From: Lonsdalea populi
Lineage (GTDB): Bacteria > Pseudomonadota > Gammaproteobacteria > Enterobacterales > Enterobacteriaceae
Direction of reading: 5' to 3'
Assembly (NCBI RefSeq): GCF_015999465.1
Contig: NZ_CP065534.1
Span: forward strand, 2,852,001 to 2,916,000
Length of the DNA stretch: 64,000 nucleotides
Position numbers and translations under genes: made by a program
The notes under the pieces: generated by a model
Seen by the model: only the letters and a program-made list of their open reading frames with translations
What the model was told of the DNA's origin: nothing
The model's database searches: none
Shown: one piece after another, positions 49,492 through 61,088 of the stretch
How the letters are laid out: the number at the start of each line of letters is the position of its first letter
Position numbering within the stretch: the first letter of the stretch is position 1

Positions 49492-50172
49492 TCAGCGAAT
49501 CCGATAGCCGACGCTGCGCACCGTTTCTATCGTCAGGGTACTGCCTTCCAACGCGCTGAGTTTCTGGCGAATATTGCTAATATGAACGTCTACGCTGCGG
49601 TCATACGCCTCACGGCGGCGCCCCAGACATTTCTCCGACAGCTCATCTTTCGTCACCACACGGTCCGGAGAGCGCATCAGCAGCTCCAGCAGATTGAACT
49701 CGGAGGCCGTCAGATCAAACGAAACGCCGCGCCATTCGCTGTTGCGAGTGGATGTGTTCAACGTCAGTTCGCCGTAGGTGACCGAACCGGTATCGCTGAT
49801 TTTTTCCGGTTTATCTTCATAACGCCGCAGGACCGCCCGCAATCGTGCGACCAATTCACGCGGATAGCAGGGTTTGGGGACATAATCATCCGCGCCCATT
49901 TCCAGTCCGATAACGCGATCGATGTTGTCGCCTTTCGCCGTCAGCATGATTATCGGCAACGGCTGGCTACGACGAACCTGGCGCAGCACGTCGATCCCGC
50001 TCATGTCCGGCAGCATGATGTCCAGAATCATGGCGGTGTACTGATTAGACATTGCTCCGTCAACGCCCTCTTTACCGGTCAGCACCTGCTCGGCGTTGAA
50101 CCCTTCGGCCGTGAGGTACTCGCACAGCATACTTCCCAGTTCGGCATCATCATCTACCAGTAAAATTTTCAT
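49492..50172 (-). CDS. OmpR-family response regulator (CpxR-like)
   Basis: This 226-residue protein has a receiver domain with the acidic pair LLVDDDAE, the phospho-acceptor aspartate in MILDIMLPDMSG, and K in MLTAKGDN, followed by an OmpR winged helix with LTASEFNLLELLMRSP, RSVDVHISNIRQKL and IETVRSVGYRIR. It is the first gene of the kinase pair. The 184-base gap to macA on the other strand probably holds a promoter pair under its control. Confidence 0.92.
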   Translation of the reverse strand: MKILLVDDDAELGSMLCEYLTAEGFNAEQVLTGKEGVDGAMSNQYTAMILDIMLPDMSGIDVLRQVRRSQPLPIIMLTAKGDNIDRVIGLEMGADDYVPKPCYPRELVARLRAVLRRYEDKPEKISDTGSVTYGELTLNTSTRNSEWRGVSFDLTASEFNLLELLMRSPDRVVTKDELSEKCLGRRREAYDRSVDVHISNIRQKLSALEGSTLTIETVRSVGYRIR

Positions 50173-50356
50173 CTTGTGTTCCCGTATGTTCGTATGAAAC
50201 CTATTCTCATTTGTGCCAGTATCTTACGCAGCTGCATTTACAGATTACTTACTTTCCGTTTAGACAAATCTTACGTGGGGCTTTCGATAAATAGAGTAAA
50301 TTGGTGTCTTTACTACGCTTTATGTCTTCGGCCTGACTAAGGACACTGAAGTTTTG

Positions 50357-51553
50357 ATGAAATTCCGTTTACGACCCGCCCGTTTAATTTTAATTATACT
50401 GCTCGCTATCCTTCTTGCCCTGCTCTCGCTGTTTTTGCTGCGTCCAGAAAGCAAAGTTAACTATATCACTACCCCCGTCGCCATTCGGGATCTGGAAAAA
50501 ACCGTGCTGGCCGACGGCACGATTGAAGCGCAAAAGCTGGTCAGCGTAGGTGCTCAGGCGTCAGGACAAATTAGAGCATTGCCGATTTCATTGGGCGATA
50601 AAGTCCAACAAGGACAATTGCTGGCCGAAATCGACGATCTGACCCAGCAGAACGCGTTCAAAGACAGTCAGGCTGCACTGAAAAATGTGCAGGCCCAGAG
50701 GGCGGCCAAACTGGCGACGCTTAAAAACAATCAGTTGAGCTGGCGGCGTCAGGAAATGCTGATGCGAAAGGGCGTCGGCGCGCAGGCGGACTATGACAGC
50801 GCCCGTGCGACGCTCGACGCCACGCAGGCCGAAATCGCCGCGCTGGACGCCCAAATCATTCAAGCGCAAATCGCCGTCAACACCGCTCAGGTCAATCTGG
50901 GCTATACCAAAATCACTTCTCCAATGGACGGCACCATCGTCGCCATTCCGGTCGAAGCTGGGCAGACGGTCAACGCCGCGCAAAGCACGCCAACCATCGC
51001 CAAAGTCGCGAACCTGAAAACCATGACCATCGAAGCGCAGATCTCAGAGGCGGACGTGATTAAGGTTAAGCCGGGCATGCCGGTCTGGTTTACGATCCTT
51101 GGTAACCCGGATAAGCGCTATCAGGCCACGCTGCGCGCTATCGAACCTGCGCCGGAATCTCTGAGTTCTGAAACCTCGACCTCCAGCAGCAGCAGTTCCA
51201 GCAGCAGCTCGTCGTCCTCCAGCACGGCGGTGTATTACAATGGCCTGTTCGATGTGGATAATCCCGAAGAAACCCTGCGTATCTCCATGACGGCACAGGT
51301 TTACATCCTACTGGATACCGTCAAGGATGCGCTGGTGGTGCCGATGACGGCGCTGCATAACGACGCAGGGAAGACGCTGGTGCAGGTCGTGGACAACAAA
51401 GGGGATATCCACTCCCGTCCGGTCACTACCGGCATCAGCGACAATGTGTTCGTTCAGCTAATCTCCGGCGTCGACGCCGGCGAACAGGTCATCGTCAGCC
51501 AGCAAGTCGGCACGACCAACAGTCGGGCGGGCAGGCCGCCGGTGGGGTTCTAA
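50357..51553 (+). CDS. macA: MacA-type periplasmic membrane-fusion adaptor of an ABC exporter
   Basis: This 398-residue protein has an N-terminal membrane anchor (LILIILLAILLALLSLFLL), a lipoyl half-motif SVGAQASGQIRALPISLGDKVQQGQLL, a long alpha-hairpin (about 95-175), and the second lipoyl half KITSPMDGTIVAIPVEAGQTV. It bridges MacB and an outer membrane TolC. A run of about 14 serines (residues about 275-290, coded by AGC/TCC repeats) interrupts the beta-barrel domain, which is unusual. I start at ATG 50357; a TTG three bases earlier is possible. MacB follows after three bases. Confidence 0.9.
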   Translation: MKFRLRPARLILIILLAILLALLSLFLLRPESKVNYITTPVAIRDLEKTVLADGTIEAQKLVSVGAQASGQIRALPISLGDKVQQGQLLAEIDDLTQQNAFKDSQAALKNVQAQRAAKLATLKNNQLSWRRQEMLMRKGVGAQADYDSARATLDATQAEIAALDAQIIQAQIAVNTAQVNLGYTKITSPMDGTIVAIPVEAGQTVNAAQSTPTIAKVANLKTMTIEAQISEADVIKVKPGMPVWFTILGNPDKRYQATLRAIEPAPESLSSETSTSSSSSSSSSSSSSSTAVYYNGLFDVDNPEETLRISMTAQVYILLDTVKDALVVPMTALHNDAGKTLVQVVDNKGDIHSRPVTTGISDNVFVQLISGVDAGEQVIVSQQVGTTNSRAGRPPVGF

Positions 51554-51556
51554 GCC

Positions 51557-53530
51557 ATGACGACGCCTTTATTACAGCTAAGCCACGTTTTTCGCCGTTT
51601 CGCCAACGGCGAGAAGACCGTCGACGTCCTGAAAGACATCAATTTGACGATCCGGTCGGGTGAAATGGTCGCTATCGTCGGGGCATCAGGGTCGGGAAAG
51701 TCGACCCTGATGAACATTCTCGGCTGTCTGGACAAGCCCAGCCAGGGCGACTATCTGGTGGCAGGAACGTCCACGCTGACGTTGGATAACGACCCTCTGG
51801 CCGCGCTGAGGCGCGAACACTTCGGCTTTATTTTCCAGCGTTACCACCTGCTGAGCGACCTGACGGTACAGGACAACGTGGAGATCCCGGCCGTCTATGC
51901 CGGCAAAGCGCGCCATGAACGCCAGCAACGCTCGCGCGCACTACTGACTCGGCTGGGGCTGGAAGAGCGTCTGAACTACTCGCCTAACCAGCTTTCCGGT
52001 GGCCAGCAGCAGCGCGTCAGTATCGCACGCGCCCTGATGAACGGCGGGAACGTCATTCTGGCCGACGAGCCGACTGGCGCGCTGGACAGCACCAGCGGAA
52101 ACGAAGTGCTGACGATCCTAAAAGAGCTGCACCGACAGGGGCAGACGATCATCATCGTCACACACGATATGCAGGTGGCGCAGCAGGCGGAGCGCATCAT
52201 TGAAATCCATGACGGTGAAATCATCGGCGACCGTCAATGCTCCCCCTCAAGCGCTTCAGACGTCCCCATCTCGGAACGGGCGGCCGCGCCTGGGCACGCG
52301 GATTCGGCAGTCAGCCCCACGTTTTCACAGTGGTGCGGTCGCTTTACCAATTCGTTTAAAATGGCGCTACGCGCGATGAGCGCCCAGCGGATGCGCACCT
52401 TTCTGACGATGTTGGGCATCATCATCGGCATAGCCTCGGTCGTGTCGGTCGTCGCACTCGGGAAAGGCACCCAGCAGCAGGTACTGAACAGCATCAATGA
52501 GATGGGCACCAGCACGCTGGAAATTTTCCCCGGTAAAGACTTTGGCGATATGCGTTCCGACGCTATCCAAACGCTGAGGGCCAGCGATATTGCGCCGCTG
52601 TCGGCACAGCCCTACGTCCATAGCATTACCCCCCTGCTCTCCTCCAGCGTAACGCTGCGTTACCGCAATGTTTCGCTGACCGCCACCGTAAACGGCGTAG
52701 GAGAGCAGTTTTTTACCGTGCGCGGCTATACCTTGTCGGAAGGGGTATCCTTTCCCTCCAACAGTATCGGTACGCTGGCGCAAGAAGTGGTTATCGATCA
52801 GAACACGCGGAATAAGCTGTTTGCTCACGGCGAAGATCCGCTGGGGCAGGTCATTCTGCTCGGTACGCTGCCGTGCCGAATTATCGGCGTGGCGACCCGC
52901 CAGCAAAACGGGTTCGGGAGCGACGAAAGCCTGAATGTATGGGTGCCCTATACCACCGCCATGTGGCGACTCGTGGGGCAATCATACCTGCGAAGCATTA
53001 CCGTTCGCGTCAAAGACAATGTCGATCTCAGCGTCGCGGAGCAAGGCATCACCCAAGAGCTGACGCGTCACCATGGCAATAAAGACTTCTTCGTGATGAA
53101 CACCGACAGTATTCGGCAGACCATCCAGAAAACCGGCGCCACGCTGACGCTGCTGGTGTCGCTGATTGCGGTAATTTCACTGATTGTCGGCGGAATCGGC
53201 GTGATGAACATCATGCTGGTGTCGGTGACCGAGCGCACCCGGGAGATTGGCGTGCGGATGGCGGTGGGCGCACGCACCAGCGATATCATGCAGCAATTCC
53301 TGATCGAAGCGGTGCTGGTGTGCCTGTGCGGCGGGCTGCTCGGCGTCGTGGTTTCGCTGCTTTGCGGCGGGTTGTTCAGCCTGCTGGTCAGCAGTTTCTC
53401 CCTTGTATACTCGCCCGCGTCTATCGTCGCCGCGTTCGTCTGTTCCAGCCTGATCGGTGTGATTTTCGGCTTCTTCCCCGCCCGGCGCGCCGCCAACATG
53501 CAGCCTATTTACGCGCTCGAAAGGGAATAG
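51557..53530 (+). CDS. macB: MacB-type ABC exporter, ATPase-permease fusion
   Basis: This 657-residue protein has an N-terminal ABC domain with Walker [10 protein letters not shown], signature [15 protein letters not shown] and Walker [14 protein letters not shown], then a linker, four membrane helices and a large periplasmic MacB domain between the first two (about 280-520). The C-terminal FtsX-like part has [28 protein letters not shown]. It exports macrolides, siderophores or peptides with MacA and TolC in related species. The stop is 24 bases before the convergent cysM gene end. Confidence 0.93.
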   Translation: MTTPLLQLSHVFRRFANGEKTVDVLKDINLTIRSGEMVAIVGASGSGKSTLMNILGCLDKPSQGDYLVAGTSTLTLDNDPLAALRREHFGFIFQRYHLLSDLTVQDNVEIPAVYAGKARHERQQRSRALLTRLGLEERLNYSPNQLSGGQQQRVSIARALMNGGNVILADEPTGALDSTSGNEVLTILKELHRQGQTIIIVTHDMQVAQQAERIIEIHDGEIIGDRQCSPSSASDVPISERAAAPGHADSAVSPTFSQWCGRFTNSFKMALRAMSAQRMRTFLTMLGIIIGIASVVSVVALGKGTQQQVLNSINEMGTSTLEIFPGKDFGDMRSDAIQTLRASDIAPLSAQPYVHSITPLLSSSVTLRYRNVSLTATVNGVGEQFFTVRGYTLSEGVSFPSNSIGTLAQEVVIDQNTRNKLFAHGEDPLGQVILLGTLPCRIIGVATRQQNGFGSDESLNVWVPYTTAMWRLVGQSYLRSITVRVKDNVDLSVAEQGITQELTRHHGNKDFFVMNTDSIRQTIQKTGATLTLLVSLIAVISLIVGGIGVMNIMLVSVTERTREIGVRMAVGARTSDIMQQFLIEAVLVCLCGGLLGVVVSLLCGGLFSLLVSSFSLVYSPASIVAAFVCSSLIGVIFGFFPARRAANMQPIYALERE

Positions 53531-53554
53531 CCGAGAGAGAAAAGATGGCGGCGG

Positions 53555-54442
53555 TCAGTCAAAGACGCCGGTCGAGAGATAACGATCGCCGCGATCGCAC
53601 ACAATCGCAACAATGTGACTGCCCGGCTCTGCGGCGGCAATCTTGAGCGCGCCAGCCACCGCGCCGCCTGAACTCAGGCCGCACAGAAGACCTTCCTGCT
53701 GCGCCAGCAGGCGGGTCATGGCCTCGGCTTCTCGCTGAGAAACATCCAGAACGCGGTCGACCAGCTCGGGCTCGTAAATTCCCGGCGTATAGCCGGGCGA
53801 CCAGCGCCGGATACCCGGTATCTGGCTGCCAGCCTGCGGTTGCAGTCCGACGGTGCAAATCGCTTCACGCTGACTTTTCAAATACCGGCTGACGCCGGTG
53901 ATAGTCCCGGTGGTGCCCATACAGGAAACAAAGTGGGTCAGACGACCCGCCGTTTGACGCCAAATTTCAGGCCCGGTGCTGACGAAATGGGCTTGCGCAT
54001 TGTCCGGATTGTTGAACTGGTCGAGCACATAGCCTTCTCCCGCCTCCGCCATCCGGCGCGCCTTGTCGCGCGCGCCCTCCATTCCCTCTTGCTGGCTCAC
54101 CAGCAGCAGTTCGGCGCCGTAAGCGCGCATGGCGGCCTGACGCTCCAGACTCATATTTTCCGGCATCAGCAACCGCAAACGGTATCCCTTCAACGCCGCC
54201 ACCATCGCCAACGCGATGCCGGTGTTGCCGCTGGTCGCTTCAATCAACGTGTCGCCGGGGGAGATCGTTCCTCGCCGCTCCGCCTGACAGATCATGCCGT
54301 AAGCGGCGCGATCCTTGATCGACCCCGCCGGATTCTGTCCTTCCAACTTGACCCAGATCTCGCTATCCGTGTGGCCTGCCAATCGCTGCAATTTCACCAG
54401 CGGCGTATTGCCGATGCAGTGTTCAAGCGCGTCTGTCTTCAC
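53555..54442 (-). CDS. cysM: Cysteine synthase B
   Basis: This 295-residue protein is CysM: GNTPLVKLQRL, GQNPAGSIKDRAA with PLP lysine K43, [31 protein letters not shown], and the C terminus CDRGDRYLSTGVF. It can use thiosulfate to make S-sulfocysteine and also makes cysteine. It is apart from cysK, as in other enterobacteria. It lies 45 bases after yfeX on the same strand. Confidence 0.96.
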   Translation of the reverse strand: MKTDALEHCIGNTPLVKLQRLAGHTDSEIWVKLEGQNPAGSIKDRAAYGMICQAERRGTISPGDTLIEATSGNTGIALAMVAALKGYRLRLLMPENMSLERQAAMRAYGAELLLVSQQEGMEGARDKARRMAEAGEGYVLDQFNNPDNAQAHFVSTGPEIWRQTAGRLTHFVSCMGTTGTITGVSRYLKSQREAICTVGLQPQAGSQIPGIRRWSPGYTPGIYEPELVDRVLDVSQREAEAMTRLLAQQEGLLCGLSSGGAVAGALKIAAAEPGSHIVAIVCDRGDRYLSTGVFD

Positions 54443-54487
54443 GTCCTCTGCCTACCTTTCGTTGTCGGGATCGCCTCGTTTCAGTCG

Positions 54488-55387
54488 TTACAATGCCTGT
54501 AACCACGCCAGCGACGGAGCGAAATAGTAGCCTCCGCTCACGGCACGGGTAAAGCGCAACATCTCGTCTCGCTTGCCGTCCCGGTCACCGAACATGCTTA
54601 ACAACTGTTGTTCGATATTGTGCAGGCGAGAGCAATAGGCCATGAAATAGAGTCCCTTTTTCCCGCTGGCCGTGCCGTATGGCAGGCTCTGGCGCAGAAT
54701 TTTCAGCCCTTTGCCGTCCTCTTTAAGATCGACCCGGCTGAGATGAGAAGTTTCCGGACGCCGATCGGACGGCAGCTCTTCGTTCCCCTGCTTAGTGCGA
54801 CCGATCATCTGTTCCTGTTTTTCCGTACTCATCCGCTGCAGCTGGCGCAGGTTATGCTCCCAGCGCTGTACGAAGACGTAGCTGCCGCCAGCGCCCGGCT
54901 GTCCATCGGGAACGATCGCGACACGATGGCGATCTTCACCCTGCGGGTTTTCAGTGCCGTCGACAAAGCCGCTCAGGTCCCGGTCTTCCAGCCAGCGGAA
55001 ACCATGGGTTTCTTCTTCGACGTGAATGGCGCTGCCGAACGCGACCAGCGCCGCCTGAGCCAGACTGAAGTTCACGTCATGGCGCAGCGACTGAATGTGG
55101 ATCAACAGATCTCTCTGCGTCGCCGGCGCTAATCCTTTCCCCATCGGCGTAAACGGCTTCAGTTCAGCGGCGCTGCCGTCGCAATCCAGCTCACGCCACA
55201 CGTCGTGGCCAAAGGCGAGCGTCGCCCCGAGACCGGCCTCAGGAAACTGCTGCTGTAACTCGTTCAGAGAGTGACAAAATTTCTTACATCCCTGCCGGAT
55301 GGCATCAAACTCTCCCTGAACTCTGGCTTCCATATAAATGGCAAAACGGCGATGCTCCAGCAAAATACCGCTTTGAATTGGCGTCAT
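54488..55387 (-). CDS. yfeX: Dye-decolourising peroxidase YfeX
   Basis: This 299-residue protein matches E. coli Yfe[35 protein letters not shown] with the DyP GxxDG motif, [15 protein letters not shown] and [21 protein letters not shown], with the proximal haem histidine expected in SHLSRVDL. It binds haem in the cytoplasm and is a peroxidase; a deferrochelatase role was proposed and disputed. The ATG at 55387 has AGAGGA at nine bases; the ATG at 55396 has the site directly against it. Confidence 0.95.
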   Translation of the reverse strand: MTPIQSGILLEHRRFAIYMEARVQGEFDAIRQGCKKFCHSLNELQQQFPEAGLGATLAFGHDVWRELDCDGSAAELKPFTPMGKGLAPATQRDLLIHIQSLRHDVNFSLAQAALVAFGSAIHVEEETHGFRWLEDRDLSGFVDGTENPQGEDRHRVAIVPDGQPGAGGSYVFVQRWEHNLRQLQRMSTEKQEQMIGRTKQGNEELPSDRRPETSHLSRVDLKEDGKGLKILRQSLPYGTASGKKGLYFMAYCSRLHNIEQQLLSMFGDRDGKRDEMLRFTRAVSGGYYFAPSLAWLQAL

Positions 55388-55574
55388 CACTCTCATTCCT
55401 CTTATTATTCAGTATGTTGTATCGTCACTGTAGCCCCAAAGATACCCAGCGCGCTTATGATACCGGATGCAATACTGATTTTGCTTTGCTTCAACGCAAA
55501 ATGTTGACCAAGCCGCAACGTCGCGGGGACAAAGCGAGGAGGAGAATGTGTGGAAAAACCAATGAAAAAACCAG

Positions 55575-55601
55575 AAAAAGCATGGGCGGAGCCGCCCATG
55601 C
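55575..55601 (-). terminator. Intrinsic terminator of yfeY
   Basis: GCATGGGCGG and CCGCCCATGC form a perfect 10-base stem with an AG loop; on the minus strand it is followed by TTTTTC, 12 bases after yfeY. Confidence 0.85.
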
Positions 55602-55613
55602 CAGAGGCGTAAA

Positions 55614-56204
55614 TCAGCGGCGCGGCTGAGCATGCCAGATGATTTTGCCGACCTTCCAACGTTGCAATATATCGTCCGGCGGCATCAGTCCATCCGGACC
55701 ACTCCAGCTACCGGTAAATAGGTAGCTCACATGCTGGCTCTGCGGCGCGACACATTCTACGTCGCGCGCGCTGTCGCCCTGCCCCAGTTGGCAAGCGTCG
55801 AATGCCTTGCTGTAGAGCGAACTGAATTCATCGCCGATCTTGACGCCCCAGGCGCTGGCAGCCGACGCGTCCATCACCTCCACCTGACTGACGTGACTCT
55901 TCGGTTCGCCGTAGATCGTCACTTTCACCTGATCGTCTTTAAGCGCTTCATAGAACGCCACCAGCTTACCGTTATGCGTCCCCATTCCGCCGCGTAGCCG
56001 GTAATTTCCGTCTAAAGCGCGATCGAGCGCCGCTTCAGACATCGGCGTCCCCGAGGTGATACTACCGACGCCCGAGTCAGAGACCGTTAAAGAAGATCCG
56101 AACCAGTTCATTGGCGACAGGCTGGACCAGGACAAATGGGAAAGCGTGCCGCAGCCGGTCAGCAGCAGCGGAAGAGCCAAATATAGCGGTCGAACAGTGA
56201 TCAC
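55614..56204 (-). CDS. yfeY: RpoE-regulated lipoprotein YfeY (DUF1131)
   Basis: This 196-residue lipoprotein starts at GTG (56204) behind TTAAGGAGTT and has a short signal ending in the lipobox LTGC, then NWFGSSLTVSDSGVG, LDRALDGNYRLRGGM, IGDEFSSLYSKAFDACQ and a C terminus with WSGPDGLMPPDD and WKVGKIIWH. It matches E. coli YfeY, an RpoE regulon lipoprotein of unknown job. The longer frame from 56231 would spoil the signal sequence. It has its own terminator, so yfeX is probably transcribed separately. Confidence 0.93.
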   Translation of the reverse strand: MITVRPLYLALPLLLTGCGTLSHLSWSSLSPMNWFGSSLTVSDSGVGSITSGTPMSEAALDRALDGNYRLRGGMGTHNGKLVAFYEALKDDQVKVTIYGEPKSHVSQVEVMDASAASAWGVKIGDEFSSLYSKAFDACQLGQGDSARDVECVAPQSQHVSYLFTGSWSGPDGLMPPDDILQRWKVGKIIWHAQPRR

Positions 56205-56298
56205 AACCAACTCCTTAACAAAAAACGGCACCTGACTGCATGCAGATGGCTATTGGAGTCTTCTGTGAGCAGAAAGTGCCGTAAATATCGTTGTGGGG

Positions 56299-56322
56299 GA
56301 ATACGGCCGTCAGGCCGTATTC
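56299..56322 (-). terminator. Hairpin downstream of ypeA
   Basis: GAATACGGCC and GGCCGTATTC form a perfect 10-base stem with a 4-base loop, 40 bases past the ypeA stop. There is no T run on the minus strand, so termination is uncertain. Confidence 0.45.
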
Positions 56323-56361
56323 GTAGGGGATAACATGCCGCGCCAGCACATCATCCCGCGG

Positions 56362-56787
56362 TTAATACTCCTGGTCTTCTATCAGGCGCTTGCCCAGCGT
56401 GATGCAGTCTGCGGTTTGATAATCCAGCTTCTCGTACATGCCGATCACCGCATCGTTATCTTCGCGCACCATCAGGTTGATTTTCGGACAGCCGCGCGCA
56501 ATCAGTTTCTTTTCCAGCCGGCTGACCAGCGCATTGGCGATGCCGCGCCCGCGGAAGTCGGGATGAACGCCCAAATAGTAGGCAGAACCGCGATGACCAT
56601 CATAACCCCCCATCACAGAGCCGACGATCTCTCCGTTGACTTCCGCCACCAGAAACAGATCGGGGTCGTGATTCATCTTACGTTCGATATCCATTTCCGG
56701 ATCGTTCCACGGGCGCAGAAGATCACAGCGCTCCCAAAGAGTGATCACTTCTTCAAAGTCGTCTTGCCTGAATATGCGGATGTCCAT
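56362..56787 (-). CDS. ypeA: GNAT acetyltransferase YpeA
   Basis: This 141-residue protein matches E. coli YpeA nearly end to end: [40 protein letters not shown] with the acetyl-CoA loop [15 protein letters not shown], and [14 protein letters not shown] at the end. The acceptor is not known. In E. coli amiA separates ypeA from hemF; here nothing lies between. Confidence 0.94.
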   Translation of the reverse strand: MDIRIFRQDDFEEVITLWERCDLLRPWNDPEMDIERKMNHDPDLFLVAEVNGEIVGSVMGGYDGHRGSAYYLGVHPDFRGRGIANALVSRLEKKLIARGCPKINLMVREDNDAVIGMYEKLDYQTADCITLGKRLIEDQEY

Positions 56788-56830
56788 CGGTAACGACCCA
56801 TTATCGGTAAGTAAATGAGGTAAGTTCTGA

Positions 56831-57891
<1,061 letters not shown>

Positions 57892-57892
<1 letters not shown>

Positions 57893-58344
57893 TGGCCGTT
57901 ATCTGGGTCGATGCCGACGCGTGTCCCGTCGTTATCAAGGAAGTCCTGTATCGTGCGGCAGAGCGCACGGCGACCACCGTCACCTTCGTCGCAAATCAGT
58001 CGCTGAAAGTGCCGCTCTCTCCCTATCTACACACGCTGCGCGTCGCGGCGGGATTCGACGTCGCGGACAACGAAATCGTCCGACGCGTCATGCCCGGCGA
58101 TTTAGTGATCACCAGTGATATCCCGCTGGCGTCCGAAGTACTGGAAAAACAGGGCGAGGCGCTGAATCCGCGCGGAGAGCGATATACGCCGGATACCATC
58201 CGCGAGCGACTGACTCTGCGCGACTTTATGGATACCCTGCGCTCCAGCGGCATTCAGACCGGCGGCCCCAACGCGCTGAGCCAGCGCGACCGCCAGCAGT
58301 TCGCCAACCAGCTGGATCAGTGGCTGCAACGGCAGTCCCGCTAA
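57892..58344 (+). CDS. yaiI: UPF0178/DUF188 protein, YaiI-like
   Basis: This 150-residue protein has the DUF188 pattern [68 protein letters not shown] and [22 protein letters not shown]. The VDADACP aspartates suggest a metal-binding PIN-like nuclease fold, but no activity is known to me. It starts inside the hemF stop codon, so it is made together with HemF. Confidence 0.9.
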
Positions 58345-58356
58345 CTTCCGCTTCAC

Positions 58357-58386
58357 CCCGATCGCGTCCCCGCGATCGGGTCATTC
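58357..58386 (+). terminator. Terminator-like hairpin after the YaiI-like gene
   Basis: CCCGATCGCG and CGCGATCGGG form a perfect 10-base stem with a TCCC loop, followed by TCATTC. It is 13 bases after the stop; the T tract is poor. Confidence 0.65.
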
Positions 58387-58516
58387 TATTGCCCTATTGT
58401 CTTCCTCCATCACAGTAATCAGAAAAAGCGCATGTCATTCTGTCCGGTACTGATGCAGGGTATGTGATTACCACCCTGAGTTTTCGTCGATCCGTTTATT
58501 ATTCCAGGAGTCATGC

Positions 58517-59467
58517 ATGAACCAACTCGATGCCCTTAAACAGTTCACCGTCGTGGTGGCTGACAGCGGCGATATCGATTCAATCCGGCATTTCGCACCG
58601 CAGGATGCCACCACCAATCCTTCGCTGATCCTGAAAGCCGCCAGCTTGCCCTCCTATCAGTCGCTGTTTACCGACGCGCTGGACTATGCCCGCCGACAGG
58701 GCGGATCGCGCGAAACGCAGCTGATTAACGCCAGCGACCAGTTGGCCGTCAATATTGGCGCAGAGGTGTTGAAAAGCATTCCAGGGCGAATCTCAACCGA
58801 AGTAGATGCGCGCCTCTCATTTGACCGGGGCATGTGCGTCACAAAAGCCCGTAAGCTGATCGGACTGTATGAACGTATGGACATTCCCCGCTCACGCATT
58901 CTGATCAAGCTGGCCGCCACCTGGGAAGGGATCCAAGCCGCCGAAGCGCTGGAGAAGGAAGGAATTAACTGCAACCTGACGCTGCTGTTCTCGTTTGCGC
59001 AGGCGCGGGCCTGTGCGGAAGCGGGCGTATATCTGATCTCGCCGTTCGTCGGCCGCATCTACGACTGGTATCAGGCGCGGGAGCCGAATGCAGACTACTC
59101 GGCAGAGCAGGATCCGGGCGTACAGTCCGTCAAACGCATCTACGACTACTACAAGCAGCACCGCTACGAGACCGTCGTCATGGGCGCCAGCTTCCGCAAC
59201 GTTGAACAGGTGCTTGCGCTGGCTGGCTGCGACCGCCTGACTCTCTCTCCGCATCTGCTGGAGCAGTTGAAAAACAGCGAAGCGCCGGTGGAGCGCAAGC
59301 TTACCCCGGCGACGGAAGGGCTCTATCAGGCCTCGCCGCTTCCCGAAGCCGAATTCCGCTGGCTCCACAATCAGGACGCCATGGCGGTCGAGAAGCTGGC
59401 GGAAGGGATACGTCTGTTCGCCGCGGATCAGCAGAAGCTTGAAGACCTGCTGGCCGCGCAGCTGTAA
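58517..59467 (+). CDS. talA: Transaldolase A
   Basis: This 316-residue protein is a type 1 transaldolase: [58 protein letters not shown] with the Schiff-base lysine, [30 protein letters not shown] and VVMGASFRN. It moves dihydroxyacetone units in the non-oxidative pentose phosphate pathway. TalA rather than TalB is inferred from place near hemF and nudK as in E. coli; tktB, its usual partner, is not here. Confidence 0.93.
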   Translation: MNQLDALKQFTVVVADSGDIDSIRHFAPQDATTNPSLILKAASLPSYQSLFTDALDYARRQGGSRETQLINASDQLAVNIGAEVLKSIPGRISTEVDARLSFDRGMCVTKARKLIGLYERMDIPRSRILIKLAATWEGIQAAEALEKEGINCNLTLLFSFAQARACAEAGVYLISPFVGRIYDWYQAREPNADYSAEQDPGVQSVKRIYDYYKQHRYETVVMGASFRNVEQVLALAGCDRLTLSPHLLEQLKNSEAPVERKLTPATEGLYQASPLPEAEFRWLHNQDAMAVEKLAEGIRLFAADQQKLEDLLAAQL

Positions 59468-59523
59468 CAGGAAAAAAGAGGACGCGGGGCGAATTTCATC
59501 GCTCCGCGCTGATATTCAATTGA

Positions 59524-60105
59524 CTACGATTTGACGAACCAGCCCTGGATCTGGGCGTACTGCAAGAGCATGATGGTCTTGGCGTCTTTGATTCGCCCGT
59601 CCTTCATCATGGCGACAGCCTCGGTAAAGGGCAGTTCAACCACTTCGATATCTTCATCGTCAATCCCGCCGCCACGGTTATCCCGCAAGGAATCATCGTA
59701 TTGCGCGGCAAAAAAGTGGATGATTTCAGTCACGCCGCCCGGCGACATATAGGCTTCAAACAGTTTTTCGACGTCTCTGACGGCGTAGCCTGTCTCTTCT
59801 ATGGCTTCGTTTCTTACGCAGTCTTCAGGAGAGTGATCGTCCAGCATTCCGGCGCAGGCTTCCAGCAGCATCCCACTCTCATTGCCGTTTAAGTATGTCG
59901 GCAAACGAAATTGACGCGTTAGGACCACACTGCCTTTTTCTCGGTTGTACAACAGAATCGTTGCCCCATTTCCCCGGTCATAGACCTCGCGGATCTGCCG
60001 AACGACTTCGCCATTTTTTCTTTTAAAATCATAAATATATTTATTCAGCACGAACCACTGGTCTGACAGCAATTTCTGTTTAATGATGGTGATCGATGAC
60101 GTCAT
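59524..60105 (-). CDS. nudK: GDP-mannose pyrophosphatase, Nudix family
   Basis: This 193-residue Nudix hydrolase matches E. coli Nud[46 protein letters not shown] and [11 protein letters not shown] (Nudix helix), and [15 protein letters not shown]. It hydrolyses GDP-mannose. In the Nudix box the first glutamate (present in E. coli NudK as LLDNDEPE) is Ser; the catalytic EE pair in AIEETG is intact. It is single and convergent with talA. Confidence 0.93.
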   Translation of the reverse strand: MTSSITIIKQKLLSDQWFVLNKYIYDFKRKNGEVVRQIREVYDRGNGATILLYNREKGSVVLTRQFRLPTYLNGNESGMLLEACAGMLDDHSPEDCVRNEAIEETGYAVRDVEKLFEAYMSPGGVTEIIHFFAAQYDDSLRDNRGGGIDDEDIEVVELPFTEAVAMMKDGRIKDAKTIMLLQYAQIQGWFVKS

Positions 60106-60203
60106 GCAAGGCCCTCAGTCTTAACTTATGTCAATCTGTAGCGAGACAATCCCCAATACTCCCGGTCGCCGGAAAATACCGACCCGACGACCTGGGCGCA
60201 GAG

Positions 60204-61088
60204 TTATTTATCATGCGCCGAACTGTGCTTTATCACAAACTGCCTGAAGGCGGTTACCCCCCTCCCCGACTCACGACTCTTGAGCCAAATCATCAGAGTG
60301 TCGACTTCACCAATCGCAGGATCGATAGCATGACAACGAATATCGAAACTCTGCGTATACTGGCTGACCACGCTTTCCGGCAAGAGCGAGATCCCCATCC
60401 CCGACGCTACACAGCCAAGAATGGCCTGAAAAGACCCAAACTCCTGCGGCCCCGGCCCTACGACCCCCTGTAGACTGAGCCACTGCTCGAAGCGATAGCG
60501 ATAGTTACAGCCAACCCCAAGTGCCAGCGGCTTTTTGATCTGCAGATCGGCCACGGTCAAAACGCCGGGGTGATCTTTCCGCGTCACCAGCACCAGCGTT
60601 TCCCGCCATACAGGAACGTTCCCCAGCAAACCACGCGGCAAATGTTCATAGTCGGCGACAAACGCAATATCCAGTTTGCCATTAAGCACGGCCTCAACCA
60701 GTTGACGCGTCGGGTGGGTTTCAAGGCTCAACTCCACCAGCGGTGTGTTTCGACTAAAAGAAGACAGCAAGGAAGGTAAGCGGATGGCCGCCGTGGTCTC
60801 CATTGAACCGAGGCGTAGCGGACCAGAGGGGTTCTGAGCTTGCAAGTTTCTCTCCGCTTCGTCTATCAACGCCAGGATCTTATTGGCGTATCCCAATAAA
60901 TATTCTCCCTCCGGCGTGATATAGAGGCGATTTCTCTCGCGTCTGAACAGACAAACATTGAGTCTGGCCTCCAACCGCTTGAGCCGGGTAGTGACGTTTG
61001 ACGAAACACAATGCAATCGCTTTGACGCCTCTTTGACAGAGCCGCTTTCAGCTACGGCTTTGAAGAGGCGCAGTGAGTTACTGTTCAT
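60204..61088 (-). CDS. LysR-family transcriptional regulator
   Basis: This 294-residue LTTR has an N-terminal HTH with LRLFKAVAESGSVKEASKRLHCVSSNVTTRLKRLE and a C-terminal effector domain with LGSMETTAAIRLP, LDIAFVADY and GCVASGMGISLLPESVV. It resembles YneJ-type regulators but the exact orthologue is not clear to me. It is divergent from the YbfB-like transporter gene, with a 113-base A+T-rich gap, so it very likely controls that transporter and the following FAD protein. Confidence 0.9.
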   Translation of the reverse strand: MNSNSLRLFKAVAESGSVKEASKRLHCVSSNVTTRLKRLEARLNVCLFRRERNRLYITPEGEYLLGYANKILALIDEAERNLQAQNPSGPLRLGSMETTAAIRLPSLLSSFSRNTPLVELSLETHPTRQLVEAVLNGKLDIAFVADYEHLPRGLLGNVPVWRETLVLVTRKDHPGVLTVADLQIKKPLALGVGCNYRYRFEQWLSLQGVVGPGPQEFGSFQAILGCVASGMGISLLPESVVSQYTQSFDIRCHAIDPAIGEVDTLMIWLKSRESGRGVTAFRQFVIKHSSAHDK

